DNA of 64,000 nt from Caballeronia sordidicola. Lineage in GTDB: Bacteria > Pseudomonadota > Gammaproteobacteria > Burkholderiales > Burkholderiaceae. The notes beneath the pieces were generated by a model. That model had not been told where the DNA came from, did not search any database, and saw only the letters and a list, made by a program, of their open reading frames with translations. Shown here piece after piece: positions 34,854 through 42,817 of this stretch; positions within the stretch are counted from its first letter, which is position 1, and every line of letters begins with the position of its first letter. The DNA is taken from contig NZ_FCOC02000009.1 of assembly GCF_001544455.2 (NCBI RefSeq), positions 62,001-126,000 of the forward strand, in the 5' to 3' direction. The position numbers and the translations under genes were made by a program.

Positions 34854-36240
34854 CGGCGAGTTCTCCGAGCGTGAGCGGTTTGATCGGCGGGCGGATGCGG
34901 TAGTAGCCGACCGTTTCCGGCGCGACACTGCGTGCGTCGGCGATGACTTCAGTGACCGTCAGGCCGCACATGCGTCCCTGGCACGGACCCATGCCGCATC
35001 GGCCGAACGACTTGGCCTGGTTCGGTCCAAGACAACCCAGTTCCACGAATTGACGCAACTGGCCCGCTGTCACTTCTTCGCAACGGCATACGATCACTTC
35101 GTCTTTGGGCACGCGGTTTTCATCGCGGGGACGATACAGGCTGTCGAGGAACGGACGAATCCGCATCACCTCGGCCAGGCGGCGAAAACGCGGCGCGGCG
35201 CTTTGATCGCGGGTCTTTGCATCGATGGCGCCGAGTTGCGCGGCAATCGCGAGCGCGGTCAGTTCCCCCTGCATTTGCGCCGCCTGCGCGCCGCCGATAC
35301 CCCCGCCGTCGCCCGCCACGAAAATACCGGGGACATCGAGTTCGCCCCATTGATCGGTTGTCGGGGTGAAGCAGAGTTGCGCGTCGTCCCATTTGTGCGA
35401 TGCCCGCAGCGACAGCGAGAACTGCGTGTTGGGCACCACGCCCTGATGCAGCAGGATCACCTTTGCCTCGATCCGATGCGACACGCCCCGCACGGAAAAA
35501 CTCAGCGCATTGGCGCGCTCCGCGCCGTCTTCGCCAATCACGCCTTCCACGCGCAGATCGTCGGCGGCTTCGTGCATTGGCACGCCGGCGTCGCGCAGCG
35601 TGCGCATCAACTGCAAGCCCTTGCTCAGGTAGGGCCACGCGCGCAGCGCGGACACCATGTGGCGCTTCGCGCGCCAGCGGTCCTCGTGGCGGGTGGTATC
35701 GACGAGCGCACGAATCGGCACGCCTGCGCGCACATATTGCCAGCCAAGCAGATAAAGAAGCGGTCCGCAGCCGACGAGAACCGGCGGCTCGCTCGGCACT
35801 TCGCCCGCGCTCTTCAGCAGGATCTGCGCGGCGCCCGCGGTCAGTACGCCGGGCAAGGTCCAGCCTGGGATAGGGAACGGCCGTTCGAGCGCGCCGGTTG
35901 CGAGCACCACGCGTTTTGCCTCGAAGCTGCCGACCTTGCCGTCTTTCAGGTAATGCACCGTCTTTTCGCGCGTCACTTGCCAGACGGACGCGTTCGGCAC
36001 GTATCGCGCGCCGGAGCGGGCAAACGCCGTCGCGATCGCGCTGCCTGCCTGATAGTCAGGACCGAGGATGTGGCGGCGCTGCGCATCGCTGCGTTCTATC
36101 GCACGATAAATCTGGCCGCCGACCGACTCCTGTTCATCCAGCACGACGACGGACAGGCCCGCGCGCGTCGCCTGCGTGGCGGCGGAAAGCCCGGCGGGAC
36201 CGGCGCCGATCACGGCGACATCGATGGATTCAGCGGCCAT
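34846..36240 (-). CDS. OoxA/HcnB-like FAD and iron-sulfur oxidoreductase subunit
   Basis: 464 residues. The N-terminus has the FAD-binding fold IDVAVIGAGPAGLSAATQA, followed by LDEQESVGGQIYRA, then a second nucleotide-binding region (PPVLVGCGPLLYLLGWQY) and PGIFVAGDGGGIGGAQAA. The C-terminus has a BFD-like cysteine cluster: CRCEEV, then CGMGPCQGRMC, likely a [2Fe-2S] site. This plan is that of the A subunit of opine oxidases and the alpha subunit of HcnABC-type enzymes. ATG 36240 has AAGGAG seven bases upstream. It overlaps the ferredoxin-like gene by 11 bases and the OoxB-like gene by 8, so three subunits are made together. Confidence 0.9.
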   Translation of the reverse strand: MAAESIDVAVIGAGPAGLSAATQATRAGLSVVVLDEQESVGGQIYRAIERSDAQRRHILGPDYQAGSAIATAFARSGARYVPNASVWQVTREKTVHYLKDGKVGSFEAKRVVLATGALERPFPIPGWTLPGVLTAGAAQILLKSAGEVPSEPPVLVGCGPLLYLLGWQYVRAGVPIRALVDTTRHEDRWRAKRHMVSALRAWPYLSKGLQLMRTLRDAGVPMHEAADDLRVEGVIGEDGAERANALSFSVRGVSHRIEAKVILLHQGVVPNTQFSLSLRASHKWDDAQLCFTPTTDQWGELDVPGIFVAGDGGGIGGAQAAQMQGELTALAIAAQLGAIDAKTRDQSAAPRFRRLAEVMRIRPFLDSLYRPRDENRVPKDEVIVCRCEEVTAGQLRQFVELGCLGPNQAKSFGRCGMGPCQGRMCGLTVTEVIADARSVAPETVGYYRIRPPIKPLTLGELAGE

Positions 36241-36601
36241 GAGCACTCTCCTTCATCTGCAACGCGTTCTCGCCGGACGGGGGAGGAAGATCGCTCGCGC
36301 CTTCCTGCGAGTGAATGCGCATGCCGTCGCGCACGGTCACGAGACAACTTTGCCGGCTCGGTACGCCATCGATTTCCACGAGGCATTCGAAACACGCGCC
36401 CATCATGCAGTACGGTGCGCGCGGCGCGCCGGAAACCGGCGTGGCGCGAAAACGCTGGACGCCCGCCGCAAGCAATGCGGCGGCAACGGAACGACCGCCC
36501 GGCACGTTGAGCGGCTGGTCGTTGAACCAGATCTGGACGATGTCGTCGGCCACGGCGGGCGCGACCGGTGCAAGCACCCTGAATAGCGGTTTGGATGTCA
36601 T
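36230..36601 (-). CDS. small [2Fe-2S] ferredoxin-like subunit of the oxidase
   Basis: 123 residues from ATG 36601. The plant-type ferredoxin cysteine pattern is seen in YCMMGACFECLVEIDG with a fourth cysteine in SRQSCLVTV. Proteins of this size and pattern are the third subunit of HcnABC- and D-hydroxyproline-dehydrogenase-type enzymes. ADDIVQIWFNDQPLNVPGG is the usual opening strand. The frame stays open 4 codons upstream (36613) without a better ribosome site. It overlaps the next gene by 11 bases. Together the three subunits carry two flavins and two iron-sulfur centres. Confidence 0.88.
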   Translation of the reverse strand: MTSKPLFRVLAPVAPAVADDIVQIWFNDQPLNVPGGRSVAAALLAAGVQRFRATPVSGAPRAPYCMMGACFECLVEIDGVPSRQSCLVTVRDGMRIHSQEGASDLPPPSGENALQMKESAHGR

Positions 36602-36646
36602 ATCGATGCGCAAGGTCGGTGTTCGGGAATAGCTGGAATAACGCGG

Positions 36647-37789
36647 CTAATGTGCATTGGCGGCAACCTGGGCCGAGTCGAGAAACCGTCCTCCGCGAAA
36701 CGCGGGAAGCTCTTCGGGAATCTCGCCGCCGGCCACCCATGGCGCGATGCGTTTTGCATGCGCGGCGGCAAGCGTGACGCCGCTATGGCAGGTCACGACA
36801 AACGCGCCAGGGTATTGCAACGATTGCTCGTAGATTGGAAACCCGTCGGGACTGTAGACGCGCAACGCGGCCCACGTGCGTACGAGCCGCACATTCTTGA
36901 GCATGGGAAAGCTGCGCACGCCGCGACGCGCGATGGCCGACAACACATCGGTGGTGGTGAAGTCGTTGTAGCCGGCTTCTTCCATGGAGTCGCCGAACTG
37001 CACCGAGCCTTCGTCGGTCTGGCGCACGTTGATGGTCGGATAGTGCAGAAAAGGCGCGACGCGCTCGCTCACCAGAACCTGACCGCGGTTCGGCGCAACG
37101 GGCGCATGCAGGCCGACCTGCGGACTCAGCGCACGATTGCCAAGACCGGCGGAGAGCACCACGCGCGGCGCGCGCCATACCGCGTTCCTTCCATGGACCG
37201 CGAAGCCGCCCGAATCCGGCACGATACGTCCAATGTCCTCGCCACTCACGAGCTTCACGCCGCGCCGCTGCATGCCTTCATGAAGCGCGCGCAACAGCTT
37301 GAGCGGGTTCACGTGGCCGTCCATGGGCGTGTAGCTCGCGCCGATCACTTCAGGTCCAACGGCGGGCAGGCGCTCGCGCAACGCTTTTGCATCGAGTAAT
37401 TCAAACGGGTAATCGCCGCCAAGTTCCGCTTGCAACGTCGACAGGCGTTTCTCGCGCTCGGCCATTTCGTCGTCGGAAAAGCAGAGGTGGAAACCGCCCG
37501 GCTGCTTGAGCGATACATCGATTCCTGTTTCCTCCAGGAGCGCCGCCGCGAGCCCCGGCCACAATCGCGACGAACTGCGCGTCCATCGGCCATAGGGTGA
37601 GAGGCCGTAGCCCTTGCCCTGCACCCACACCAGCCCGAAGTTGCCACGCGATGCACGAAAGCCGCCGTCGCCCTGATCCAGCACCGTCACTTTCAAGCCT
37701 TCGCATGCGAGCCCGTAGGCCACCGTGGTTCCCACCAGTCCGCCCCCGACCACCAGCACGTCGGGACTGTCGACTGCATTGCCTTTCAT
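36647..37789 (-). CDS. second FAD-dependent oxidoreductase of the DAO family
   Basis: 380 residues. The FAD fold begins PDVLVVGGGLVGTTVAYGLA followed by VTVLDQGDGGFRASRGNFG. GHVNPLKLLRALHEG and the C-terminal CHSGVTLAAAHAKRIAPWVA are typical of glycine oxidase/D-amino-acid dehydrogenase relatives. AGGAGA lies before ATG 37789, which overlaps the permease stop as ATGA, a coupled arrangement. Having two DAO-family enzymes in one transport operon suggests two oxidation steps or two related substrates. The exact substrate cannot be read. Confidence 0.88.
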   Translation of the reverse strand: MKGNAVDSPDVLVVGGGLVGTTVAYGLACEGLKVTVLDQGDGGFRASRGNFGLVWVQGKGYGLSPYGRWTRSSSRLWPGLAAALLEETGIDVSLKQPGGFHLCFSDDEMAEREKRLSTLQAELGGDYPFELLDAKALRERLPAVGPEVIGASYTPMDGHVNPLKLLRALHEGMQRRGVKLVSGEDIGRIVPDSGGFAVHGRNAVWRAPRVVLSAGLGNRALSPQVGLHAPVAPNRGQVLVSERVAPFLHYPTINVRQTDEGSVQFGDSMEEAGYNDFTTTDVLSAIARRGVRSFPMLKNVRLVRTWAALRVYSPDGFPIYEQSLQYPGAFVVTCHSGVTLAAAHAKRIAPWVAGGEIPEELPAFRGGRFLDSAQVAANAH

Positions 37790-38583
37790 CGTGTCTCTCC
37801 TATCAGGACGCGGTCCAGACCCACCATGCGGTCAAGCACGAGCATCAGGATCACTGTTCCCACAATCATCACCGTCGACACCGAAGCGACCAGCGGATCG
37901 ATCGTCTGGGCAATCTGGTTGTACATTGCAACGGGCAGCGTGGTGGTGCCCGGCGTCGCGACGAAAATGGTCATGGTGAGTTCGTCGAAGCTCTGGATGA
38001 ACGACAACACCCATCCGCCCGCCACGCCGGTACGGATCATGGGCAACACCACGCGGCGAAACGCCGTGAAGCGGCTTGCTCCGCACGACAGCGCCGCGCG
38101 CTCGGCATCTCGATCGAGCCCGACGGCCGAAGACAACGCGAGGCGCAACGCATACGGCAACACAATGATCACGTGCGTTGCGCACAGCGCCCAGAACGAG
38201 CCGCCGAGTCCGAGCAGGCTCAGGAACCGCAGGAACGCAATGCCGAGCACGACAGCGGGAATCATCATTGGCGAAAGGAAAAAGCCGGTGAGCGCTCCGC
38301 GTCCGGGAAAGCGATACCGCGCAATTGCAAGCGCCGCCGGCACCGCAAGCGCCACGCCAATGGTCGATGCAACCAGCGCAAGCTTCAGCGACAACAGGAA
38401 CGCATCGAGGATCTGGTCATTCTCAAGAATGGCCTTGAACCAGCGTAGCGACGCGCCATCGAAAGGCAGTGAGATAAAGCCCTTGTCGGTGAACGCCACA
38501 GCGATCACCACGACCAGCGGCGCGGCAATGAACGTCAAGAACAGCGCATTGAACAAGAGACCCAGGAACCCGTTTTGTTTCAT
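37786..38583 (-). CDS. ABC transporter permease, PotC-like
   Basis: 265 residues with six membrane spans. The permease EAA loop is seen in AERAALSCGASRFTAFRRVV followed by LP. The family is the polyamine/opine/iron class (PotC type), the second inner-membrane subunit of the importer. ATG 38583 has GGGAGA a few bases upstream; the frame extends to 38631 but that overlaps the PotB-like gene. It is 13 bases after the PotB-like stop and coupled to the downstream oxidase. Confidence 0.9.
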   Translation of the reverse strand: MKQNGFLGLLFNALFLTFIAAPLVVVIAVAFTDKGFISLPFDGASLRWFKAILENDQILDAFLLSLKLALVASTIGVALAVPAALAIARYRFPGRGALTGFFLSPMMIPAVVLGIAFLRFLSLLGLGGSFWALCATHVIIVLPYALRLALSSAVGLDRDAERAALSCGASRFTAFRRVVLPMIRTGVAGGWVLSFIQSFDELTMTIFVATPGTTTLPVAMYNQIAQTIDPLVASVSTVMIVGTVILMLVLDRMVGLDRVLIGETR

Positions 38584-38596
38584 GACGTCTCCCGGT

Positions 38597-39469
38597 TCAG
38601 TCGAAGATGTGTTTGAAACGGCGCTCGGCAAGCCGGCTGCAGCCCATCACAATCGCCACGTTCGCAATCAGCAACAGCACCGCGATCGTCGCACCCAGCG
38701 GCCAGTTGAGCGTGCCGAGGAATTCATCGTAGGCGGCGGTCGCGACCACTTTCAAGCGGCGTCCGCCAATCAGCGCAGGCGTTGCGAACGCCGATGCCGA
38801 CAGCGCGAACACGATGATCGAACCCGATAGGATGCCCGGCAGGATCTGCGGCAGCACCACACGGCGAAACACGCGAAACGGAGACGCGCCCATTGAAAGA
38901 CCTGCCCATTCCACTTGCGGATCGAGCTTCTGCAACGTGGCCCATACCGACATCACCATGAATGGCACGAGCACGTGCGTCAGCGCGATGATGACGCCGG
39001 TCATGGTGAACACGAGCCGGATGGGTTCGGACGTGATGTGCAATGCCTGAAGCGCGTTATTCAGTACACCGTTGTTGCCGAGCAGGATTTGCCAGCCGAG
39101 CGTACGCACGACCACCGATATCAGCAGGGGTCCAAGCACGATCAGGAGGCAGATCGATTGCCAGGGCCGCTTCATGCGCGCGAGCACGATGGTTTCCGGC
39201 ACGCCGAGCACAATGCAGAAGAACGTCACCGCGAATGCGAGCGCAGCCGTGCGGCCGAAAATGGCGCCGTAATACGGATCGGTGACGACCTCGAAGTAGT
39301 TGCGCCATGTGTAGGTGGCGAGCGTGCCGGCGGTGTCGCTGAAGACGTGGAAGGACAGTACGAACGTCAACACCAACGGAACGAGCAGCAAGCCGCAGAA
39401 CAAGAGCAGCGCCGGCGCCGACAGGATCCACGGCGCGGCGCCGGCGCGATCGTCGTCAAGCGTGGCCAT
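38597..39469 (-). CDS. ABC transporter permease, PotB-like
   Basis: 290 residues with six membrane spans, the first after a short polar N-terminus (ATLDDDRAGAAPWILSAPAL). The EAA-type loop is WAGLSMGASPFRVFRRVVLP. It pairs with the PotC-like permease in a type I importer. GGAGG lies before ATG 39469, which overlaps the end of the ATPase gene by 14 bases; an upstream in-frame start at 39505 has no site. Confidence 0.9.
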   Translation of the reverse strand: MATLDDDRAGAAPWILSAPALLLFCGLLLVPLVLTFVLSFHVFSDTAGTLATYTWRNYFEVVTDPYYGAIFGRTAALAFAVTFFCIVLGVPETIVLARMKRPWQSICLLIVLGPLLISVVVRTLGWQILLGNNGVLNNALQALHITSEPIRLVFTMTGVIIALTHVLVPFMVMSVWATLQKLDPQVEWAGLSMGASPFRVFRRVVLPQILPGILSGSIIVFALSASAFATPALIGGRRLKVVATAAYDEFLGTLNWPLGATIAVLLLIANVAIVMGCSRLAERRFKHIFD

Positions 39470-40535
39470 CGAACGCCTCCGTTTGCAGCACGCGCAAGTC
39501 GTCATCCGACCACATCAGGCCCACTTGCTCGCCTTCCCCGGGCGGAGGCGCGCCATTGTTCGGCTGCGCGACGCTCACTTGTCCAAGGCCTGTATCGATG
39601 AGCAAAAGCCATTGGTTGCCCGTGAACACGCGCGTGGTGATGCGGCCCGTCGCGCGGATGTCGCCAACGCCATAGTTGGCCAGATGCACCTTCTCCGGCC
39701 GGATATATACGTTGACCTTGCCCTGCACGTGGCGTCCTTCGTGCGGCACCTTGAGCGTCGTGCCGGCCACGTCGACTTCCGCGCATCGGCCATTGCGGCG
39801 CAGCACTTCACCCGGCAACAAATTCGTCTTGCCAAGGAACGCCGATGCAAACGGCGTCTCCGGCCGCTCGTACGCTTCGAACGGCGTGCTCAACTGCGCA
39901 ATGGTTCCACGATGCATTACCGCAATCCGATCGCTCATGGTCATGGCTTCGACCTGATCGTGCGTGACAAGGATCGTGGTAATGCCGAGGCGCTTCTGGA
40001 TGCCCCTCAATTCAATATGCATTTCCTCGCGCAGCTTGGCGTCGAGATTGGACATGGGTTCATCGAGCAAAAGAAGTTCGGGCCGCATCGCGAGCGCGCG
40101 AGCAATCGCCACACGCTGCCTTTGTCCGCCCGACAACTCTTTCGGATAGCGCCCGCCAAGTCCCGTCAGACGCACGAGCTCGAGCGCCTCGGCCACGCGT
40201 TGCGCGCGCGCCGCGCGTTTCATGTTGCGCATCTCGAGACCGAAGCCCACGTTGCCATCAACGGTCATGTGCGGGAACAACGCATAGCTCTGGAACACCA
40301 CGCCCATGCCGCGTTTTTCCGGGCGTTCGTGCGTGATGTCGCGGCCATCGAGCAAGATGGTGCCGCTGGTCGGCGTGACAAAGCCGGCGATCATCTGCAA
40401 GGTCGTTGTCTTGCCGCAACCGGATGGACCGAGCAATGACAAGAACTCACCGCGCTCAACGCCGAGGTCGATCTGCTCGATTGCCGTGAAGTCGCCGTAG
40501 CGCTTCGAAATGCCTTTGAGTGTCAGAAAGCTCAT
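39456..40535 (-). CDS. ABC transporter ATP-binding protein, PotA-like
   Basis: 359 residues. Walker A GPSGCGKTT near residue 38, Q-loop VVFQSYALFPHMTV, signature LSGGQRQRVAIARAL, Walker B LLLLDEPMSNLD, then the switch histidine in LVTHDQVEAM. A C-terminal TOBE regulatory domain follows (IRPEKVHLANYG). It drives the importer with the two permeases and the binding protein. It lies 29 bases after the binding-protein stop. Ribosome site before ATG 40535 is weak (a short AAGAAC run). Confidence 0.93.
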   Translation of the reverse strand: MSFLTLKGISKRYGDFTAIEQIDLGVERGEFLSLLGPSGCGKTTTLQMIAGFVTPTSGTILLDGRDITHERPEKRGMGVVFQSYALFPHMTVDGNVGFGLEMRNMKRAARAQRVAEALELVRLTGLGGRYPKELSGGQRQRVAIARALAMRPELLLLDEPMSNLDAKLREEMHIELRGIQKRLGITTILVTHDQVEAMTMSDRIAVMHRGTIAQLSTPFEAYERPETPFASAFLGKTNLLPGEVLRRNGRCAEVDVAGTTLKVPHEGRHVQGKVNVYIRPEKVHLANYGVGDIRATGRITTRVFTGNQWLLLIDTGLGQVSVAQPNNGAPPPGEGEQVGLMWSDDDLRVLQTEAFDGHA

Positions 40536-40564
40536 GGGGGTTCTTGTCTGCGTGTTAGTGTTTT

Positions 40565-41641
40565 TCAGCGTTCAACGGTGCGATTCCAGCGATCCGTCCA
40601 TTCCGTCCTGTGCTGGTTGATCGTCGTCCAGTCCACTGCAATCAGCTTGGCGATCTGATCGGGCCCATAAGGCACGCGCGCGGCAACTTCAGGCGACAAT
40701 TTGACCGTCTTGTTGACGGGACCCAGACCGATTGCCTGCGCCTGGATGGCCTGCACTTCCGGACTCAGCAGATACTGGATGAACTGCTGCGAGAGCGCCG
40801 GCTGCGCGTTTTCCGCCACCGAACAGGCGGCCACCTGCAGCGCCACGCCGCCTTCCTTCGGATAGAAGAACTTGAGCGGAAAGCCGGTGTTCTGCAAGGC
40901 GACCGCCCGGCCGCTTCCGTATGGCGCGAGAATCACGTCGCCGCTTTGCATCAGGCCGTCCATCTCGCCGGGCGTGGGCGCCCACGAAAGCACATCGGGC
41001 GCGACTTGTTTGGTGATCGCGTTGAAACCCGGATCGATATTTTTTTCGCCGCCGCCGTTCATGCGCGCGAGCATCACGAGCGTATGCAGCCCGTAGGTAT
41101 TCGTGATCGGCGGAACACCCAGCTTGCCTTTCAGGCGTTTGTCGGTGAGGACATTCCATGAGTCGGGAGCCGGCAGGCCCATCTTCTTGAACGCGTCCGC
41201 GTTATAGCCAATGCCGGTCGCGACCATTCCAACGCCCACCGAAGTCGGCCCAAGACGCGCAAGCGGGTACAGGTCCTTCATGACCGGCGCTTCATCTATC
41301 TTTCCGCACAAACCCGCTTGCATGGCCTGATACATGGGGCCGTCATCCATCACCGCGACGTTGATCTGCTCATGACCCTTTTGCGCTTGTAGCTTCGCGA
41401 GCGTGTCGCTGGAATTGCCCGCCACGTAGACAATCTTGACGTCATGCGCTTTCTCGAACGGCGGAATGATCTTCTGCCGATACATGGTCTCGTTCGAGCC
41501 GCCCACATTGGCGACATATAACGTCGTCTCGGCATGCGCCAGTGGCGTGACAAGCACGCCTGCAATGCCGAATGCGGCAGCACGCTTTCGCAGAGATGAA
41601 CGGGAAGACGACGAGCGACGGACGTGCTGCAGTTCTTTCAT
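40565..41641 (-). CDS. periplasmic substrate-binding protein of the PotABCD-type importer
   Basis: 358 residues. A long Sec-type signal starts with ELQHVRRSSSSRSSLRKRA and ends near VTPLAHA-ET, so the mature protein is periplasmic. The body is a family 1 / PotD-like extracellular binding protein: TLYVANVGGSNETMYRQKII, KAHDVKIVYVAGNSSDTLA, and PGEMDGLMQSGDVILAPYGS. GGAG precedes ATG 41641; the frame stays open to 41731. It is the first gene of the operon and divergent from a LysR regulator. The ligand is probably a small cation or amino-acid derivative, as the partner oxidases suggest. Confidence 0.9.
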   Translation of the reverse strand: MKELQHVRRSSSSRSSLRKRAAAFGIAGVLVTPLAHAETTLYVANVGGSNETMYRQKIIPPFEKAHDVKIVYVAGNSSDTLAKLQAQKGHEQINVAVMDDGPMYQAMQAGLCGKIDEAPVMKDLYPLARLGPTSVGVGMVATGIGYNADAFKKMGLPAPDSWNVLTDKRLKGKLGVPPITNTYGLHTLVMLARMNGGGEKNIDPGFNAITKQVAPDVLSWAPTPGEMDGLMQSGDVILAPYGSGRAVALQNTGFPLKFFYPKEGGVALQVAACSVAENAQPALSQQFIQYLLSPEVQAIQAQAIGLGPVNKTVKLSPEVAARVPYGPDQIAKLIAVDWTTINQHRTEWTDRWNRTVER

Positions 41642-41699
41642 GTGCGTTTTCTCCAGACAGTGCAGGGTCGGATGTTCAACGAATGTGGGGTAGGCAAAT

Positions 41700-41745
41700 T
41701 TATTTTGTTCGTCGCAAGGCATATCGTCCAATACGAATAAAATAA
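41700..41745. promoter_or_regulatory. long inverted repeat between the LysR gene and its divergent transport operon
   Basis: TTATTTTGTTCGT (41700-41712) and ACGAATAAAATAA (41733-41745) are complementary at 12 of 13 positions, 20 bases apart. They lie in the AT-rich 137-base gap between the binding-protein start (41641) and the LysR start (41779). This is the expected place of a LysR operator; the arms may each be a recognition half or site. Confidence 0.6.
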
Positions 41746-41778
41746 CTACCCATACAACAATGATATGGGTTGCCTTTC

Positions 41779-42702
41779 ATGAATCTTAAGCACATCGAGG
41801 CGTTCCGGGCTGTGATGCTCGCGGGTTCCATGACCGCTGCAGCGAAGGAACTGTTCACGTCGCAGCCCAATATCAGCCGCCTGATTACGCAGTTGGAACG
41901 TGAAACCGGGCTGCAATTGTTCCTGCGCAGCGGCGTGCGGCTGATTCCTACAAGTGAAGGGAACTCGTTTTTCCGCGAGGTGGAGCGCGCGTATGTGGGC
42001 CTGCAGGGGCTGACGAATGCTGCGGCGCAAATCAAGAATCTCGGCACCGGGCGATTGCGCATTGCAGCAATGCCCTCCGCGGGAATGACACTCGTGCCGC
42101 ATGCAATCCAGCGCTTCCAGGCGAAATATCCGGAAGTCACTGTGTCGCTCCATGTGAATACATCGGGCACGGTCAATCACTGGACCAGTTCGCAGTTTTG
42201 CGATCTCGGGGTCGCCATCTATTCGAGCGAGGCGTCGAATTGCGAAGTCGAGTTGTTATCGAAGGTCGCGGCGGTATGCGTGCTGCCGGCGGGTCATCGG
42301 CTGGCAAAAAAGGCTGCGCTCAAGCCGAAGGATTTCGCGGGCGAGCCGTTCGTATCGTTATGTCATGGCGACGGCACACGCACGCTGATGGACGAAGCCT
42401 TCACGCGCGCGGGCGTTGAGCGCGTGCTCGCAATCGAAGCGCAGTACGCGGCGATCTGCTGCGAGATGGTCCGGTGCGGAATGGGCGTGACGCTCGCGCA
42501 TCCAATCGTGGCGCAGGACTTTGCGGGACCCGAGATCGCGATCCGGCCGTTTTCGCCGGCGGTAATGTTCCCCATGTATCTGCTGTTCCCGCCTCATCAG
42601 CCAAGGGCGCGGTTGACGATGGATTTCGTCGATATGCTGAAGGAAACACACGATGACCAGCTTGCAGCCGTGGACAAGCCGCAGCGGTTAAAGCGTGCAT
42701 GA
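41779..42702 (+). CDS. LysR-family transcriptional regulator
   Basis: 307 residues. The N-terminal winged helix is NLKHIEAFRAVMLAGSMTAA followed by KELFTSQPNISRLITQLE, the standard LysR HTH. The remainder is the two-lobed effector domain (GRLRIAAMPSAGMTLVPHAI). ATG 41779 is preferred over a TTG nine bases earlier; neither has a strong ribosome site. It is divergent from the importer-oxidase operon and is its likely activator, with the imported compound or an oxidation product as co-inducer. Confidence 0.92.
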   Translation: MNLKHIEAFRAVMLAGSMTAAAKELFTSQPNISRLITQLERETGLQLFLRSGVRLIPTSEGNSFFREVERAYVGLQGLTNAAAQIKNLGTGRLRIAAMPSAGMTLVPHAIQRFQAKYPEVTVSLHVNTSGTVNHWTSSQFCDLGVAIYSSEASNCEVELLSKVAAVCVLPAGHRLAKKAALKPKDFAGEPFVSLCHGDGTRTLMDEAFTRAGVERVLAIEAQYAAICCEMVRCGMGVTLAHPIVAQDFAGPEIAIRPFSPAVMFPMYLLFPPHQPRARLTMDFVDMLKETHDDQLAAVDKPQRLKRA

Positions 42703-42817
42703 GCGGGGTCCCGGGCGAGTAAAGCGCGCTGCTCTCCCACTAGAGACTATTGACGCGGTGCGCGGGCTTATCGAGAATCCCAGACGGCAGACAAGCCAAA
42801 CAACGACCGGGACTACG

